A stretch of 64,000 nucleotides of DNA from positions 70,169 to 134,168 of the forward strand of contig DASRIS010000118.1 in the NCBI GenBank assembly GCA_035649895.1, given 5' to 3'. Source of the DNA: DASSUC01 sp035649895 (GTDB lineage Bacteria > Actinomycetota > Actinomycetes > Mycobacteriales > Micromonosporaceae). A model generated the notes under the pieces. That model was not told the origin of the DNA. It ran no database searches and saw only the letters and a program-made list of their open reading frames with translations. The translations under genes were made by a program, and so were the position numbers. This document shows, in pieces, positions 34,081 through 43,430 of the stretch; position 1 is the first letter of the stretch, and every line of letters begins with the position of its first letter.

Positions 34081-34647
34081 CTAGACGTAAAGCCAGGTGA
34101 ACGGGGGCCAGGGGAGGTTGCGCAGCACAGTGAAGACGCCCCAGGCCGCCAGGAAAAACCCGACCGCCTTCGGAGTCACCCGCGGCATCGGCAGCCGCCA
34201 GCGGAACATCTCCTGACCGGCCCAGGCGATGTACGTGTACAGCAGGAACGGCAGGGCGAACACGAACAAGGCATGGTGACGGGCTGCGGCCGGAATGTTG
34301 CCTTGCAGCACGTACCAGAAGGCGCGGGTGCCGCCGCAGCCTGGGCAGTCGAAGCCGGTCGTGAACTTGAGCAGACAGGTCGGCACCGCGTCGGCGTTGG
34401 CATCGGCTGGGTCCACGGCCAGCACGTAGCCGGTGGCGCCGGCGAAGCAGGCGAGGATGGCCAGCGGCGCGGCCCAGCGCGGGGAACGGGCCCACAGTCG
34501 GGTGAAGAAAAGCGTGAACCGGTCCGGCGGTGGCGGTGGCGGGGCGGCGACCCAGTCCCAGTTGGCGGGCGCGACGGGGCCAGTGTGGTGACCGGGCTGC
34601 GGCCCGCCGGCGCCGGCCGCTGCCGGCTGGTCGAGCGTTGAGGTCAT
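34081..34647 (-). CDS. DUF2752 membrane protein
   Basis: 188 residues from the ATG at 34647 (GAGGA upstream). A Pro-rich N-terminus is followed by three or four hydrophobic segments. The DUF2752 hallmark CPGCGGTRAFWYVLQG follows the first of them. Function of the family is unknown; the paired Cys suggests a metal or disulfide site at the membrane face. Stands alone. Confidence 0.85.
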   Translation of the reverse strand: MTSTLDQPAAAGAGGPQPGHHTGPVAPANWDWVAAPPPPPPDRFTLFFTRLWARSPRWAAPLAILACFAGATGYVLAVDPADANADAVPTCLLKFTTGFDCPGCGGTRAFWYVLQGNIPAAARHHALFVFALPFLLYTYIAWAGQEMFRWRLPMPRVTPKAVGFFLAAWGVFTVLRNLPWPPFTWLYV

Positions 34648-34707
34648 TGGGCCCGTCCTCACCGGTCGTCGGAGACTTTCACGGTACACCGGGCACGCCG
34701 ACGCGGA

Positions 34708-35916
34708 TCACCGACGCAGCGCGGCGGTCAGCTCCTTGGCCAGGTCACCCCGTTCCGGCTCGGCGACATCGGCGAGGCTCAGCCAGCCGGCCAGCCGGCG
34801 CAGCTCACCCGCGAGCGCCTCGGCCGCCTCGCCCTCGTCGACTGACGGCTCCACCCATGCCGCCGGCACCCGCAGCACACCGGCCTGCCGGTCGGCCTTG
34901 AGGTCGACCCGGGCCACCAGCCGGTCCCCGAGCAGCAGCGGCAGCACGTAGTAACCGTGCACCCGCTGCGGTGCCGGGACATAGATCTCGATGCGGTACC
35001 GGAAGCCGAACAGCCGCTCGGTGCGCGACCGCTCCCAGATCAGCGGGTCGAACGGGCTCAGCAGTGCGGCTCCGCGCACCCACCGGGGCAGCTTCGCGTC
35101 GCGGTGCAGGTAGGCGCGCGCTCGCCAGCCGGCGACCTGGACCGGCACCAGCTCACCGGCGTCGACCAGGTCGGCGACTGCCTCGCGGAACCCGCCGGCC
35201 GGCAGCCGGAAGTAGTCCCGCAGCTCCGGCTCTGCCGCCACACCGAGCGAGACGGCCGCGCGCCGGACCAGCTCCCGCCGGGCGTCGACACCGTCGGGGA
35301 CCGGCGCCGCCAGCACCTGCGGGGGCAGCACCCGCTCCGGCACGTCGTACACCCGGGCGAAGGAGCCGTTGCGGCGCGCGGTGGTGACCTGGCCCGACCA
35401 GAACAGCCACTCCAGCGCGGCCTTGACATCGGACCAGTTCCACCCCCAGCTGTCGCTGCGGCGACGGGGCACGTCCTGCTCGATGTCGGCGGCGGTCACC
35501 GGCCCCCGCGCGCGGACCTCGTCGAGCACCCAGGCGACGAGGTCCGGTTGCTCCTGCATCAGCAGGCGCATCCGCCCCCAGGCAATGTCCTGTGCCTTGG
35601 CCATGCGCCAGCGCAGCAGCGGCCACAGCTCGACCGGCAGCAGCGACGCCTCGTGCCCCCAGTACTCGAAGAGGACCCGGGGGTGCTGGTACGCCGCCCG
35701 GTCGAGCAGGTCCATCGGGTACGGCCCGAGCCGGCTGAACATGGGGAGGTAGTGGGCGCGTTGCAGCACGTTGACCGAGTCGATCTGGATGAGCCCGGTG
35801 CGGGAGACCACCCGGCGGAGATGGCGCAGCGTGGGCGTGCCCGTCGGGCGCGGGTCGGTGAAGCCCTGAGCGGCCAGCGCGACCCGGCGGGCCTGGGCGA
35901 GCGAGAGCGTGTCCAT
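34708..35916 (-). CDS. YcaQ/AlkZ-like winged-helix DNA glycosylase
   Basis: 402 residues from the ATG at 35916. The family begins with a helix LSLAQARRVALAAQGF and has the catalytic QxD-type motif in LIQIDSVNVLQRAHYLP. Further marks are FEYWGHEASLLP and the winged-helix repeats (RRELVRRAAVSLGVA), then LLSPFDPLIWERSRTERLFGF. Characterised homologues (E. coli YcaQ, Streptomyces AlkZ) unhook DNA interstrand crosslinks. The YcaQ-like QxD form is the one seen here. Monocistronic. Confidence 0.85.
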   Translation of the reverse strand: MDTLSLAQARRVALAAQGFTDPRPTGTPTLRHLRRVVSRTGLIQIDSVNVLQRAHYLPMFSRLGPYPMDLLDRAAYQHPRVLFEYWGHEASLLPVELWPLLRWRMAKAQDIAWGRMRLLMQEQPDLVAWVLDEVRARGPVTAADIEQDVPRRRSDSWGWNWSDVKAALEWLFWSGQVTTARRNGSFARVYDVPERVLPPQVLAAPVPDGVDARRELVRRAAVSLGVAAEPELRDYFRLPAGGFREAVADLVDAGELVPVQVAGWRARAYLHRDAKLPRWVRGAALLSPFDPLIWERSRTERLFGFRYRIEIYVPAPQRVHGYYVLPLLLGDRLVARVDLKADRQAGVLRVPAAWVEPSVDEGEAAEALAGELRRLAGWLSLADVAEPERGDLAKELTAALRR

Positions 35917-36200
35917 CGCTGGCAGGCTAACCGCACCCACCGACAAGACCAGCGAGTGTGCCGGGCCGCCGGGCACGGCCGGGCCGCCTGGCCCCGGGCT
36001 AGCAACGGCACCTGATCCAGGACTAGCAGCGGCATCGGGCCAAGCGGGCTCAGGGAGGGCTCCGGATCAGCGGGCGTCCTCCGGCACCGGCCCAGGCGCT
36101 GGAGACCCAGCGCCCGTGCCCACCTGGCCGGCGCGGCCACTGCCGGAAGAGCACGTAGTTGAGCCGGAAACGGCGCGGCCGCTGGATGGAACGGGACGGG

Positions 36201-37505
36201 CTACCTTCTGACGTACATCTTCTGCGCGGCGGGGCTCCAGGGCACGCCACTCTCCGGGCTTGCGGCGGGACCCTCTGGGTCTGCGGCGAGGGTGCCCCGA
36301 CCGGCTTCGCGGAGGGCGGCTACGCGACTGTGGCCTCCCGGGCACTCCGGCGCCGCCTGGGACCGGATCGGCAGGCCGAGGAGCAGCGCCAGGCTGGCCC
36401 AGACGTACGCGTTGCTGCCGAGGAACGCGTCCACCCCGGAGGTGTCCCACCACCAGGCCCAGACGAGCGCACTGCACAGCAGCACATACGTTGCGGCGGC
36501 CCAGACGAGCAGCGCGACCCGCCGGTGGCTGCGGGGGGCGGCCCGCATGCCGTTGTCGACCAGCAGCGCCAGCGCCGGCACCAGCCAGACCAGGTGATGC
36601 ACCCAGGTGACCGGGCTGACCAGGCAGCCCACCACGCCGGTGAGCGCGGCACCGGTCAGCTCGTCACCGGCGGCCACCGCCCGGCGTACCCGCCAGGCCC
36701 ATACCGCGAGCACGGTGAGCACCACCGCCAGCCACAGCGCGCGGCTCGGGTCGCCGGGGTCGAGCCGGGCGAGGACGCCCTGCAGGGACTGGTTCGACAC
36801 GAACGACAGGGCCCCGATGCGCTCGGTGTTCCACAGCGCCTCGGTCCAGAAGATCCGGGACGCGTCCGGGGCGGCCGCCGCGGCGAGCAGCGTCGCCCCG
36901 GCCGCCGTGGCGCTGGCCACCACGGCAGCCCGGTACCTGCGGGTGACCAGGAGGTAGAGGATGAAGATGCCCGGCGTCAGCTTGACCGCCGTGGCCAGGC
37001 CGATGCCCACCCCGGCCCAGCGCGAGCCGCGCCCGAGCAGCAGCACGACATCGGCGAACACCAGGAAGACCAGCAGCATGTTCACCTGGCCGAAGGTGAA
37101 CGTCTCGCGCATCGGCTCGTACGCCGCAGCCAGGCAGGCGGCGACCGCGAAGGCGAACCACCGGGTCCAGCCCTCGCGGCGGGCGACCGGGTCGACCAGC
37201 CAGTAGAGCACCGCGGCGGTGGTGCCAAGGTTCAGCAGCACACTCACCACGATCGTGACATGCCAGGGTACGAACGCCATCGGCAGCATCGCCAGCGCGG
37301 CGAACGGAGGGTACGTGAAGCCGTACTCGGTGCGCGGCCGCAGGTAGTCGTAGAGCTGCCCACCGTCGGCCCAGTGGTTCAGCGCGCCGAAGTAGACGTT
37401 GAGGTCGAAGAACCCGTGCCTGACCGCGACCAGCCAGAGGAAGACCGCCACCGCCACGGCGAGCGCCGCGACGGCGAGCACCTCACGCCTGGTCCGCTGC
37501 GACAT
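36201..37505 (-). CDS. GT87-family polyprenyl-phosphate-dependent glycosyltransferase
   Basis: 434 residues with about ten membrane helices. After the first helix comes the periplasmic loop FFDLNVYFGALNHWADGG, with an Asp at the position of the catalytic Asp of GT-C enzymes, then YGFTYPPFAALAM, the DUF2029/GT87 hallmark. Relatives include mycobacterial PimE mannosyltransferases acting on the outer face of the membrane. The hydrophilic tail (from about 390) is extra. Sugar and acceptor unknown. Divergent from the acetyltransferase gene. Confidence 0.82.
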   Translation of the reverse strand: MSQRTRREVLAVAALAVAVAVFLWLVAVRHGFFDLNVYFGALNHWADGGQLYDYLRPRTEYGFTYPPFAALAMLPMAFVPWHVTIVVSVLLNLGTTAAVLYWLVDPVARREGWTRWFAFAVAACLAAAYEPMRETFTFGQVNMLLVFLVFADVVLLLGRGSRWAGVGIGLATAVKLTPGIFILYLLVTRRYRAAVVASATAAGATLLAAAAAPDASRIFWTEALWNTERIGALSFVSNQSLQGVLARLDPGDPSRALWLAVVLTVLAVWAWRVRRAVAAGDELTGAALTGVVGCLVSPVTWVHHLVWLVPALALLVDNGMRAAPRSHRRVALLVWAAATYVLLCSALVWAWWWDTSGVDAFLGSNAYVWASLALLLGLPIRSQAAPECPGGHSRVAALREAGRGTLAADPEGPAASPESGVPWSPAAQKMYVRR

Positions 37506-37528
37506 CCGGCTCCCTTTAGGGTCGGTCC

Positions 37529-38212
37529 ATGGCCCAGGGGTACATCCGACCGGCCCGGCCCGGCGAGGCGGGCGAGATCGCTCGGATCCAGCTCGAGACG
37601 TGGCGGGTCGCCTACCGCCGGATCCTGCCCCGGCACGTGCTTGACCAGCTCGACGCCGACTGGATGGCGCAGCGGTGGCGGGCCGCGGTCGAGCACCCGC
37701 CGTCGGACCGGCACCGTGTCCTCGTCGCCGTCGAACAGGCCGAACAAGCCTACCTGGTCGGCTTCGCCGCGGCCGGGCCGGCGGACGAGGCGGCGCTGGC
37801 CCCAGGCGAGTCGCTGGCCGTGGACGCCCCGCCGGACGAGTCCCTGGCCGGAGGAGGCCCGCCCGACGAGTCGCTGATCAGGAGCGGCGCGCCGGACGGG
37901 TGGGGCGACCGGGTGGCGGCAGTGACCGACCTGCTGGTGGAGCCGCGATGGGGGCGGCGCGGGCACGGCAGCCGGCTGCTGGCCGCGTGCGTTGCGCACT
38001 GGGTGGCGGACGGCTTCGAGCGCGCCGTGGCATGGGCTTTCCGGGATGATGTGGCGACCAGAAAGTTCCTCACCTCGGCCGGGTGGGCCCCGGACGGCGC
38101 CGCCCGGGCGCTGGACGTGGCAGACCTGCTCGTACCGCAGCTGCGCCTGCACGTGCGGGTAGGTGACAACGCGCGGATGGGCGACCCTGAGGGACCAGAG
38201 CCGGGCCCGTGA
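37529..38212 (+). CDS. GNAT-family acetyltransferase
   Basis: 227 residues. GNAT motifs: IRPARPGEAGEIARIQLETW at the start, VAAVTDLLVEPRWGRRGHGSRLLAACVAHW (acetyl-CoA loop GRRGHGS) and AVAWAFRDDVATRKFLTSAGW. Between the second and third strands there is an insertion of three imperfect 10-residue repeats (PPDESL type, about residues 90-122) not found in ordinary members. Substrate unknown. Confidence 0.82.
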   Translation: MAQGYIRPARPGEAGEIARIQLETWRVAYRRILPRHVLDQLDADWMAQRWRAAVEHPPSDRHRVLVAVEQAEQAYLVGFAAAGPADEAALAPGESLAVDAPPDESLAGGGPPDESLIRSGAPDGWGDRVAAVTDLLVEPRWGRRGHGSRLLAACVAHWVADGFERAVAWAFRDDVATRKFLTSAGWAPDGAARALDVADLLVPQLRLHVRVGDNARMGDPEGPEPGP

Positions 38213-38240
38213 CCAGCCGGGCCGGAGCACCACGCCGTGG

Positions 38241-39029
38241 TCAGTCGAGCAGGGACTCCAGGCCCACGGTGAGACCGGACCGGCGCATCACCGACCGCAC
38301 GGCCAGCAGCACCCCGGGCATGAACGAGGCCCGGTCGTACGAGTCGTGGCGGACCGTCAGCGTCTCGCCGGGCGCGCCGAAGAGGACCTCCTGGTGGGCG
38401 ACGAGGCCGGCCGCGCGGACCGAGTGCACCCGCACCCCGTCCACGACCGCCCCACGGGCCCCGGGCAGCTCGTCCTTTGTGGCGTCGGGCATCTCGCCCT
38501 GGCCAGCATCGGCCCTGGCCTGCGCCACGATGTGGGCGGTGCGCAGGGCCGTGCCGCTCGGCGCGTCCACCTTGTTCGGATGGTGCTGCTCGATGATCTC
38601 CACGGACGGGAAGAAGCGGGCCGCCCGCGCAGCGAGCTCCATCATGAGCACCGCCCCGACAGCGAAGTTCGGCGCGATGATGACGCCGACGTCCGGCTTG
38701 CGGGCCAGCCAGTGGCGTACCCGCTCCAGCCGCTGCTCGGTAAAGCCGCTGGTGCCTACCACCGCGTTGATGCCCTGGTCCACGCACCAGTGCAGGTTGT
38801 CCATCACCACGTCCGGCGCGGTGAAGTCGACCAGCACCTCGGCCCCGGCGTCGACCGCGTTGAACAGCCAGTCCCCCTGGTCGATCATGGCGACCAGCTC
38901 GAGGTCGTCCGCCGCATCGACGGCACGGCACACCTCCACGCCCATCCGGCCGCGGGCACCGAGGACCCCCACCCTGATCTGCGCAGGCGCCGGCGGGTCA
39001 CCCACCGGCTCGCGCATGATGTCCATCAC
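38241..39029 (-). CDS. dapB: 4-hydroxy-tetrahydrodipicolinate reductase
   Basis: 262 residues. The nucleotide-binding VGVLGARGRMG is at residues 20-30. The catalytic segment EIIEQHHPNKVDAPSGTAL contains the His-His and Lys of DapB, and VDFTAPDVVMDNL and the conserved GTSGF follow family order. It reduces the DapA product with NAD(P)H in lysine/diaminopimelate synthesis. 27 bp after the M16 protease gene and in line with pnp, as in other actinobacteria. Confidence 0.94.
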   Translation of the reverse strand: MMDIMREPVGDPPAPAQIRVGVLGARGRMGVEVCRAVDAADDLELVAMIDQGDWLFNAVDAGAEVLVDFTAPDVVMDNLHWCVDQGINAVVGTSGFTEQRLERVRHWLARKPDVGVIIAPNFAVGAVLMMELAARAARFFPSVEIIEQHHPNKVDAPSGTALRTAHIVAQARADAGQGEMPDATKDELPGARGAVVDGVRVHSVRAAGLVAHQEVLFGAPGETLTVRHDSYDRASFMPGVLLAVRSVMRRSGLTVGLESLLD

Positions 39030-39056
39030 GTCACCACTTTCGTCCGTAGTGGACCG

Positions 39057-40385
39057 TCAGCTGACCACGGCCGAGAAGTCGGCGTCCTCGAACGGTCCGA
39101 TGACCGCGAGGGACCTGGGCCGTACCAGCAGGTCGCGCGCTACCTCCCGGATCTGGTCGGGCGTCACCGCGTCCGCCCGCGCCAGCATCTCGTCGACGGT
39201 GAGCAGCTCGCCGTAGAGCAGCTCACCCTTGCCCAGCCGGGTCATCCGGGAGCCGGTGTCCTCCAGGCCGAGCACGAACGCGCCCTTCAGCATGCCCTTG
39301 CCCCGGGCCACCTCGGCATCGGTCAGGCCGTGCGCGGCCACCTCCGCGAGCTCGGTCCGGATCAGCTCGAGCACCTCCTCGACCTTGCCGGGGGCGCAGC
39401 CGGCGTAGATCGAGAACAGGCCGGTGTCCGAGTACTGCGAGGTGTAGGAGTAGATCGAGTAGGCCAGCCCGCGCTTCTCCCGGATCTCCTGGAAGAGCCG
39501 GCTGGACATGCCGCCACCGAGCACGTTGTTGAGCACGCCGACCGCGAAGCGCCGCGCGTCGAGGCGGGCGATGCCGGCCCCACCCAGCACCACGTGGGCC
39601 TGCTCGGTGTCCTTGGCCAGCACGGTCACCTCGCCGCTGCGTACCCGTACCCACCGGTTGTCCGGCCGGTAGCCGGCGGGTGGCGCCGGGTCGTCGGGCA
39701 GGCCGGCCTCGGCGAACGCCTCCCGGACCTGCTTGACCACCCTGGCATGGTCCAGGTTCCCGGCGGCGGCGACCACGATGGACGGTGGTGTGTACCGCCG
39801 GCGGTAGAACGACTGGGCCTGGCGCCGGGTCATCGCCGAGATGCTCTCCACCGTGCCGGAGATCTGCCGGCCGAGCGGGTGGTTGCCGAAGGCCGCGCGG
39901 GCGAACAGGTCGTGCACCTCGTCGCCGGGCTCGTCGTCGTGCATGGCGATCTCTTCGAGGATCACTCCGCGCTCGGTCTCCACGTCCGCCTCGGCCAGCG
40001 TCGAGTCCGCGATGATGTCGCACATGACGTCGATGGCCAGCGGCAGGTCGGCGTCGAGCACCCGGGCGTAGTAGCAGGTGTACTCCTTGGCGGTGAACGC
40101 GTTGGTCTCCCCGCCCACGGCCTCGATCTGCGCGGAGATCTCCAGTGCGGTACGCCGCCGGGTGCCCTTGAACAGCAGGTGCTCCAGGAAGTGCGAGACG
40201 CCGGAGAGGCTGGGCGGCTCGTCCCGGGAGCCGACGCCGACCCACATGCCGAACGACACGCTGCGCATAGCAGGGATCGCCTCGGTCAGGATGCGCAGCC
40301 CGTTGGGCAGCACGGTACGGCGTACCGTGCCGCCCAGCGGGTCGTCGGTGAGGGTCCGGGTGACCGCTCGGCTGAGGGTGGCCAT
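39057..40385 (-). CDS. M16-family zinc metalloprotease
   Basis: 442 residues from the ATG at 40385, seven bases after the pnp stop. The inverted zinc motif HFLEH is at residues 65-69, with the distal Glu in ETERGVILEEIAMHDDEP. The C-terminal inactive half is recognisable (GGGMSSRLFQEIREKRGLAYS and YAGCAPGKVEEVL). Homologues resemble the processing peptidase family (PqqL/YmxG type) and regularly follow pnp. Physiological substrate unknown. Confidence 0.9.
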   Translation of the reverse strand: MATLSRAVTRTLTDDPLGGTVRRTVLPNGLRILTEAIPAMRSVSFGMWVGVGSRDEPPSLSGVSHFLEHLLFKGTRRRTALEISAQIEAVGGETNAFTAKEYTCYYARVLDADLPLAIDVMCDIIADSTLAEADVETERGVILEEIAMHDDEPGDEVHDLFARAAFGNHPLGRQISGTVESISAMTRRQAQSFYRRRYTPPSIVVAAAGNLDHARVVKQVREAFAEAGLPDDPAPPAGYRPDNRWVRVRSGEVTVLAKDTEQAHVVLGGAGIARLDARRFAVGVLNNVLGGGMSSRLFQEIREKRGLAYSIYSYTSQYSDTGLFSIYAGCAPGKVEEVLELIRTELAEVAAHGLTDAEVARGKGMLKGAFVLGLEDTGSRMTRLGKGELLYGELLTVDEMLARADAVTPDQIREVARDLLVRPRSLAVIGPFEDADFSAVVS

Positions 40386-40392
40386 GCGGGCG

Positions 40393-42789
40393 TCAGCGGT
40401 CGCGGTGCCGGCGACGCCGGAACTCGCCGCCGTCGGTGCCCTCGCCGGGCCCGCGCTCGCGGTCCCGGCCGGGACCGCGTTCGCCGCCGCGCTCGCCACG
40501 CTCACCGCGGTCGCCCCGGTCCCGCGGCCCCCGGTCCCGCTCGCCGCGGTCCCGCCCGCCGGGCCGGTCCGCACCCTCGGCGGGCTCCGGCGCCTCCTCG
40601 CCCTCCGGGCGGACCTTGTCCAGGTAGATCTTGCCGCGGGCGTCGACGTCCGCGATCTGCACCTCGACCTTGTCGCCGACGTTGAGGAAGTCCTCGACCC
40701 GCTCCACCCGCTTGCCGTTGCCGACCTTGGAGATGTGCAGCAGGCCGTCCCGCCCGGGCAGCAGCGAGATGAACGCGCCGAACGCGGCCGTCTTCACCAC
40801 CGTGCCGAGGAACCGGTCGCCGACCTTGGGCAGGGTCGGGTTGGCGATGGCGTTGATGCGCTCCACCGCGGCCTCGGCCGACGGGCCGTCGGTGGCGCCG
40901 ACGTAGATGGTGCCGTCGTCCTCGATGGTGATCTCGGCGCCGGTCTCGTCCTGGATCGCGTTGATGGTCTGGCCCTTGGGGCCGATGACCATGCCGATCT
41001 TGTCGACCGGGATCCGGATCGTGGTGACCCGCGGGGCGTACTGCGACATGTTCGCCGGGGAGTCGATCGCCTCCTGCATCACGTCGAGGATCGTCTGCCG
41101 GGCGTCGTGCGCCTGCTGCAGCGCGGCGGCCAGCACGTCGGACGGGATGCCGTCCAGCTTGGTGTCGAGCTGGAGCGCGGTCACCAGGTCCCGGGTCCCG
41201 GCCACCTTGAAGTCCATGTCGCCGAACGCGTCCTCGGCGCCGAGGATGTCGGTCAGCGTCACGTACTGGGTCTTGCCGTCGACCTCGTCCGAGATCAGGC
41301 CCATCGCGATGCCGGCCACCGGCGCCTTCAGCGGCACCCCGGCGCTCAGCAGGGACATGGTGCTGGCGCAGACCGAGCCCATCGAGGTGGACCCGTTGGA
41401 GCCCAGGGCCTCGGAGACCTGGCGGATCGCGTACGGGAAGTCCTCCCGCGACGGCAGCACCGGGATCAGGGCCCGCTCGGCCAGTGCGCCGTGGCCGATC
41501 TCGCGCCGCTTGGGCGCGCCGACCCGGCCGGTCTCCCCGGTGGAGTACGGCGGGAAGTTGTAGTTGTGCATGTAGCGCTTGGTCTTGGCCGGGGAGAGGG
41601 TGTCCAGCGACTGCTCCATGCGCAGCATGTTGAGCGTGGTCACGCCGAGGATCTGGGTCTCGCCCCGCTCGAACATGGCCGAGCCGTGCACCCGCGGCAG
41701 CACGTGCACCTCGGCGGTGAGCGGCCGGATGTCGCTCGGGCCGCGCCCGTCGATGCGCACCTGGTCGCGCAGGGCCCGGGCGCGCACCTCCCGCTTGGTG
41801 ACCGCCCGGAAGGCAGCGCTCAGCTCCTTCTCGCGCCCCTCGAACTGGGTGCCGAGGCGCTCGTACACGGCCTCCTTGACGCGGTCCAGCGCCTCCTCCC
41901 GGTCCGCCTTGCCGGCGATCCGCAGCGCCTCGCTGACCTCGTCCCGCACCGCCTCCTCGACCGCGGCGTAGGCGTCCTCCTGGTAGTCGAGGAAGACCGG
42001 GAAGTCGCCGGTCGGCTTGGCCGTCGTCGCGGCCAGCTCCTGCTGGGCCCGGCACAGCTCGCGGATCGCCGCCTTGGCCGCCTCCAGGCCGCTGGCCACC
42101 ACCTCCTCGGTCGGTGCCGTGGCCCCGCCGGCCACCAGGGCGATCGTGTGCTCGGTCGCCTCCGCCTCGACCATCATGATCGCGACGTCGGCGCCCTCGC
42201 CCTCGCCGGTCACCCGGCCGGCGACGACCATGTCGAAGGTGGCCCGCTCCAGCTCCTCATGGGTGGGGAAGGCGACCCACTGCCCCTCGACGTGGGCGAC
42301 GCGGGTGGCTCCGATCGGCCCGCTGAAGGGCAGGCCGGCGAGCTTCGTCGACAGCGAGGCGGCGTTGATGGCGACCACGTCGTACGGGTGCGCCGGGTCG
42401 AGGGAGAGCACGGTCTCGACGACCTGGATCTCGTTGCGCAGGCCCTTGACGAAGCTGGGCCGCAGCGGCCGGTCGATCAGGCGGCAGGTGAGGATCGCGT
42501 CCTCGCTGGGCCGCCCCTCGCGGCGGAAGAACGAGCCGGGGATCCGCCCGGCGGCGTACATGCGCTCCTCGACGTCGACCGTCAGCGGGAAGAAGTCGAG
42601 CTGCTCCTTGGGCACCCGGCTGGCCGTGGTCGCGGAGAGGACCACGGTGTCGCCCAGCTGGGCGACCGCGGAGCCGGCGGCCTGGCGGGCCAGCCGGCCG
42701 GTGGAGAAGACCACCTGGCGTTGGCCGAAGCGGCCGTTGTCGATGACTGCGGTGCTGTGCTGGGTGCCGAGGGTTGTCTGCTCGGTCAT
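40393..42789 (-). CDS. pnp: polyribonucleotide nucleotidyltransferase (PNPase)
   Basis: 798 residues from the ATG at 42789 (AAGGAG upstream). Two RNase PH domains: the first from GRLARQAAGSAVAQLGDTVV, the second with RIDGRGPSDIRPL and the active-site run ALGSNGSTSMGSVCAST. A KH domain (IGMVIGPKGQTINAIQ) and an S1 domain (GTVVKTAAFGAFISLLPG, DGLLHISKV) follow. The last 70 residues are an Arg/Gly/Asp/Glu repeat tail (RGERDRG type), common in actinobacterial PNPases. It degrades or polyadenylates RNA 3' ends. A hairpin separates it from rpsO. Confidence 0.95.
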   Translation of the reverse strand: MTEQTTLGTQHSTAVIDNGRFGQRQVVFSTGRLARQAAGSAVAQLGDTVVLSATTASRVPKEQLDFFPLTVDVEERMYAAGRIPGSFFRREGRPSEDAILTCRLIDRPLRPSFVKGLRNEIQVVETVLSLDPAHPYDVVAINAASLSTKLAGLPFSGPIGATRVAHVEGQWVAFPTHEELERATFDMVVAGRVTGEGEGADVAIMMVEAEATEHTIALVAGGATAPTEEVVASGLEAAKAAIRELCRAQQELAATTAKPTGDFPVFLDYQEDAYAAVEEAVRDEVSEALRIAGKADREEALDRVKEAVYERLGTQFEGREKELSAAFRAVTKREVRARALRDQVRIDGRGPSDIRPLTAEVHVLPRVHGSAMFERGETQILGVTTLNMLRMEQSLDTLSPAKTKRYMHNYNFPPYSTGETGRVGAPKRREIGHGALAERALIPVLPSREDFPYAIRQVSEALGSNGSTSMGSVCASTMSLLSAGVPLKAPVAGIAMGLISDEVDGKTQYVTLTDILGAEDAFGDMDFKVAGTRDLVTALQLDTKLDGIPSDVLAAALQQAHDARQTILDVMQEAIDSPANMSQYAPRVTTIRIPVDKIGMVIGPKGQTINAIQDETGAEITIEDDGTIYVGATDGPSAEAAVERINAIANPTLPKVGDRFLGTVVKTAAFGAFISLLPGRDGLLHISKVGNGKRVERVEDFLNVGDKVEVQIADVDARGKIYLDKVRPEGEEAPEPAEGADRPGGRDRGERDRGPRDRGDRGERGERGGERGPGRDRERGPGEGTDGGEFRRRRHRDR

Positions 42790-42978
42790 TGGTACGACTA
42801 GCTCCTTCGGTTGGGCACTACCCGCGGGGAGCTTGTCTACGGCCGGTCTTCGATCGAAGCCCCCGGAGCTTGCGCTTCCGAAGACCACTACCGAGGACCG
42901 ACCCACCGGACCGGCTGGCGCCGGGCCGCTCCCTACGTGGGATCGTGCGGTCTGTCTTGGTTGCGGGGGGCTGGGTCA

Positions 42979-43009
42979 CCGGGGGGAGCAGCCGGGCCGC
43001 TCCCCCCGG
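42979..43009 (-). terminator. rpsO-pnp intercistronic hairpin
   Basis: Perfect 11-bp G/C stem (42979-42989 with 42999-43009) and a 9-base loop, starting 5 bp after the rpsO stop. No U-tract follows. It could be an attenuating terminator or an RNase III/stability element, as at the rpsO-pnp junction of other bacteria. Confidence 0.75.
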
Positions 43010-43014
43010 CCAGC

Positions 43015-43284
43015 TCACCGCCGGATCTCGAGACGCTCGATGAGCGTCCGGTAGCGGTTGATGTCCTTCTTCTTCAGGTAGTTCAGCAGCCGGCGCCGCC
43101 GGCCGACCAGCAGCAACAGGCCACGCCGGCTGTGGTGGTCGTGCTTGTGCACCCGCATGTGGTCGGTCAGGTCCCGGATCCGCTTGGTCAGGACCGCGAC
43201 CTGCACCTCCGGCGAGCCGGTGTCGGCCGGACCCGTCGCGTAGTCGTGCATGATCTTCGTTTTGATCTCTGCGTCGAGCGCCAT
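43015..43284 (-). CDS. rpsO: 30S ribosomal protein S15
   Basis: 89 residues from the ATG at 43284 (GAGGGAG upstream). Classic S15: MALDAEIKTKIMHDYA, GSPEVQVAVLTKRI, LTDHMRVHKHDHHSRRGLLL and RRRRLLNYLKKKD. It binds 16S rRNA in the platform. Placed ribF-rpsO-pnp as usual. Confidence 0.96.
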   Translation of the reverse strand: MALDAEIKTKIMHDYATGPADTGSPEVQVAVLTKRIRDLTDHMRVHKHDHHSRRGLLLLVGRRRRLLNYLKKKDINRYRTLIERLEIRR

Positions 43285-43430
43285 GTGCTCCCTCGTCATG
43301 GGTCTGCTGGGCTCCGCACCCGCGGCGTCGAGCAGGCACGCGGAGCCGGCGGCCGGCGACCCGGCCTACCGGGAAGGCTACCAGCCGTAGCCGGCGCCGC
43401 AGCCAGCGGCCACGCCGGCACCGGGCCGGG

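Noticed and set aside
38163..42801. Plus-strand frames of 840 and 907 codons across dapB, the M16 protease and pnp
   Set aside because: Composition is the mirror of the real coding strand (His/Arg/Gly/Gln-rich, no motifs), while the minus strand carries full catalytic motifs.
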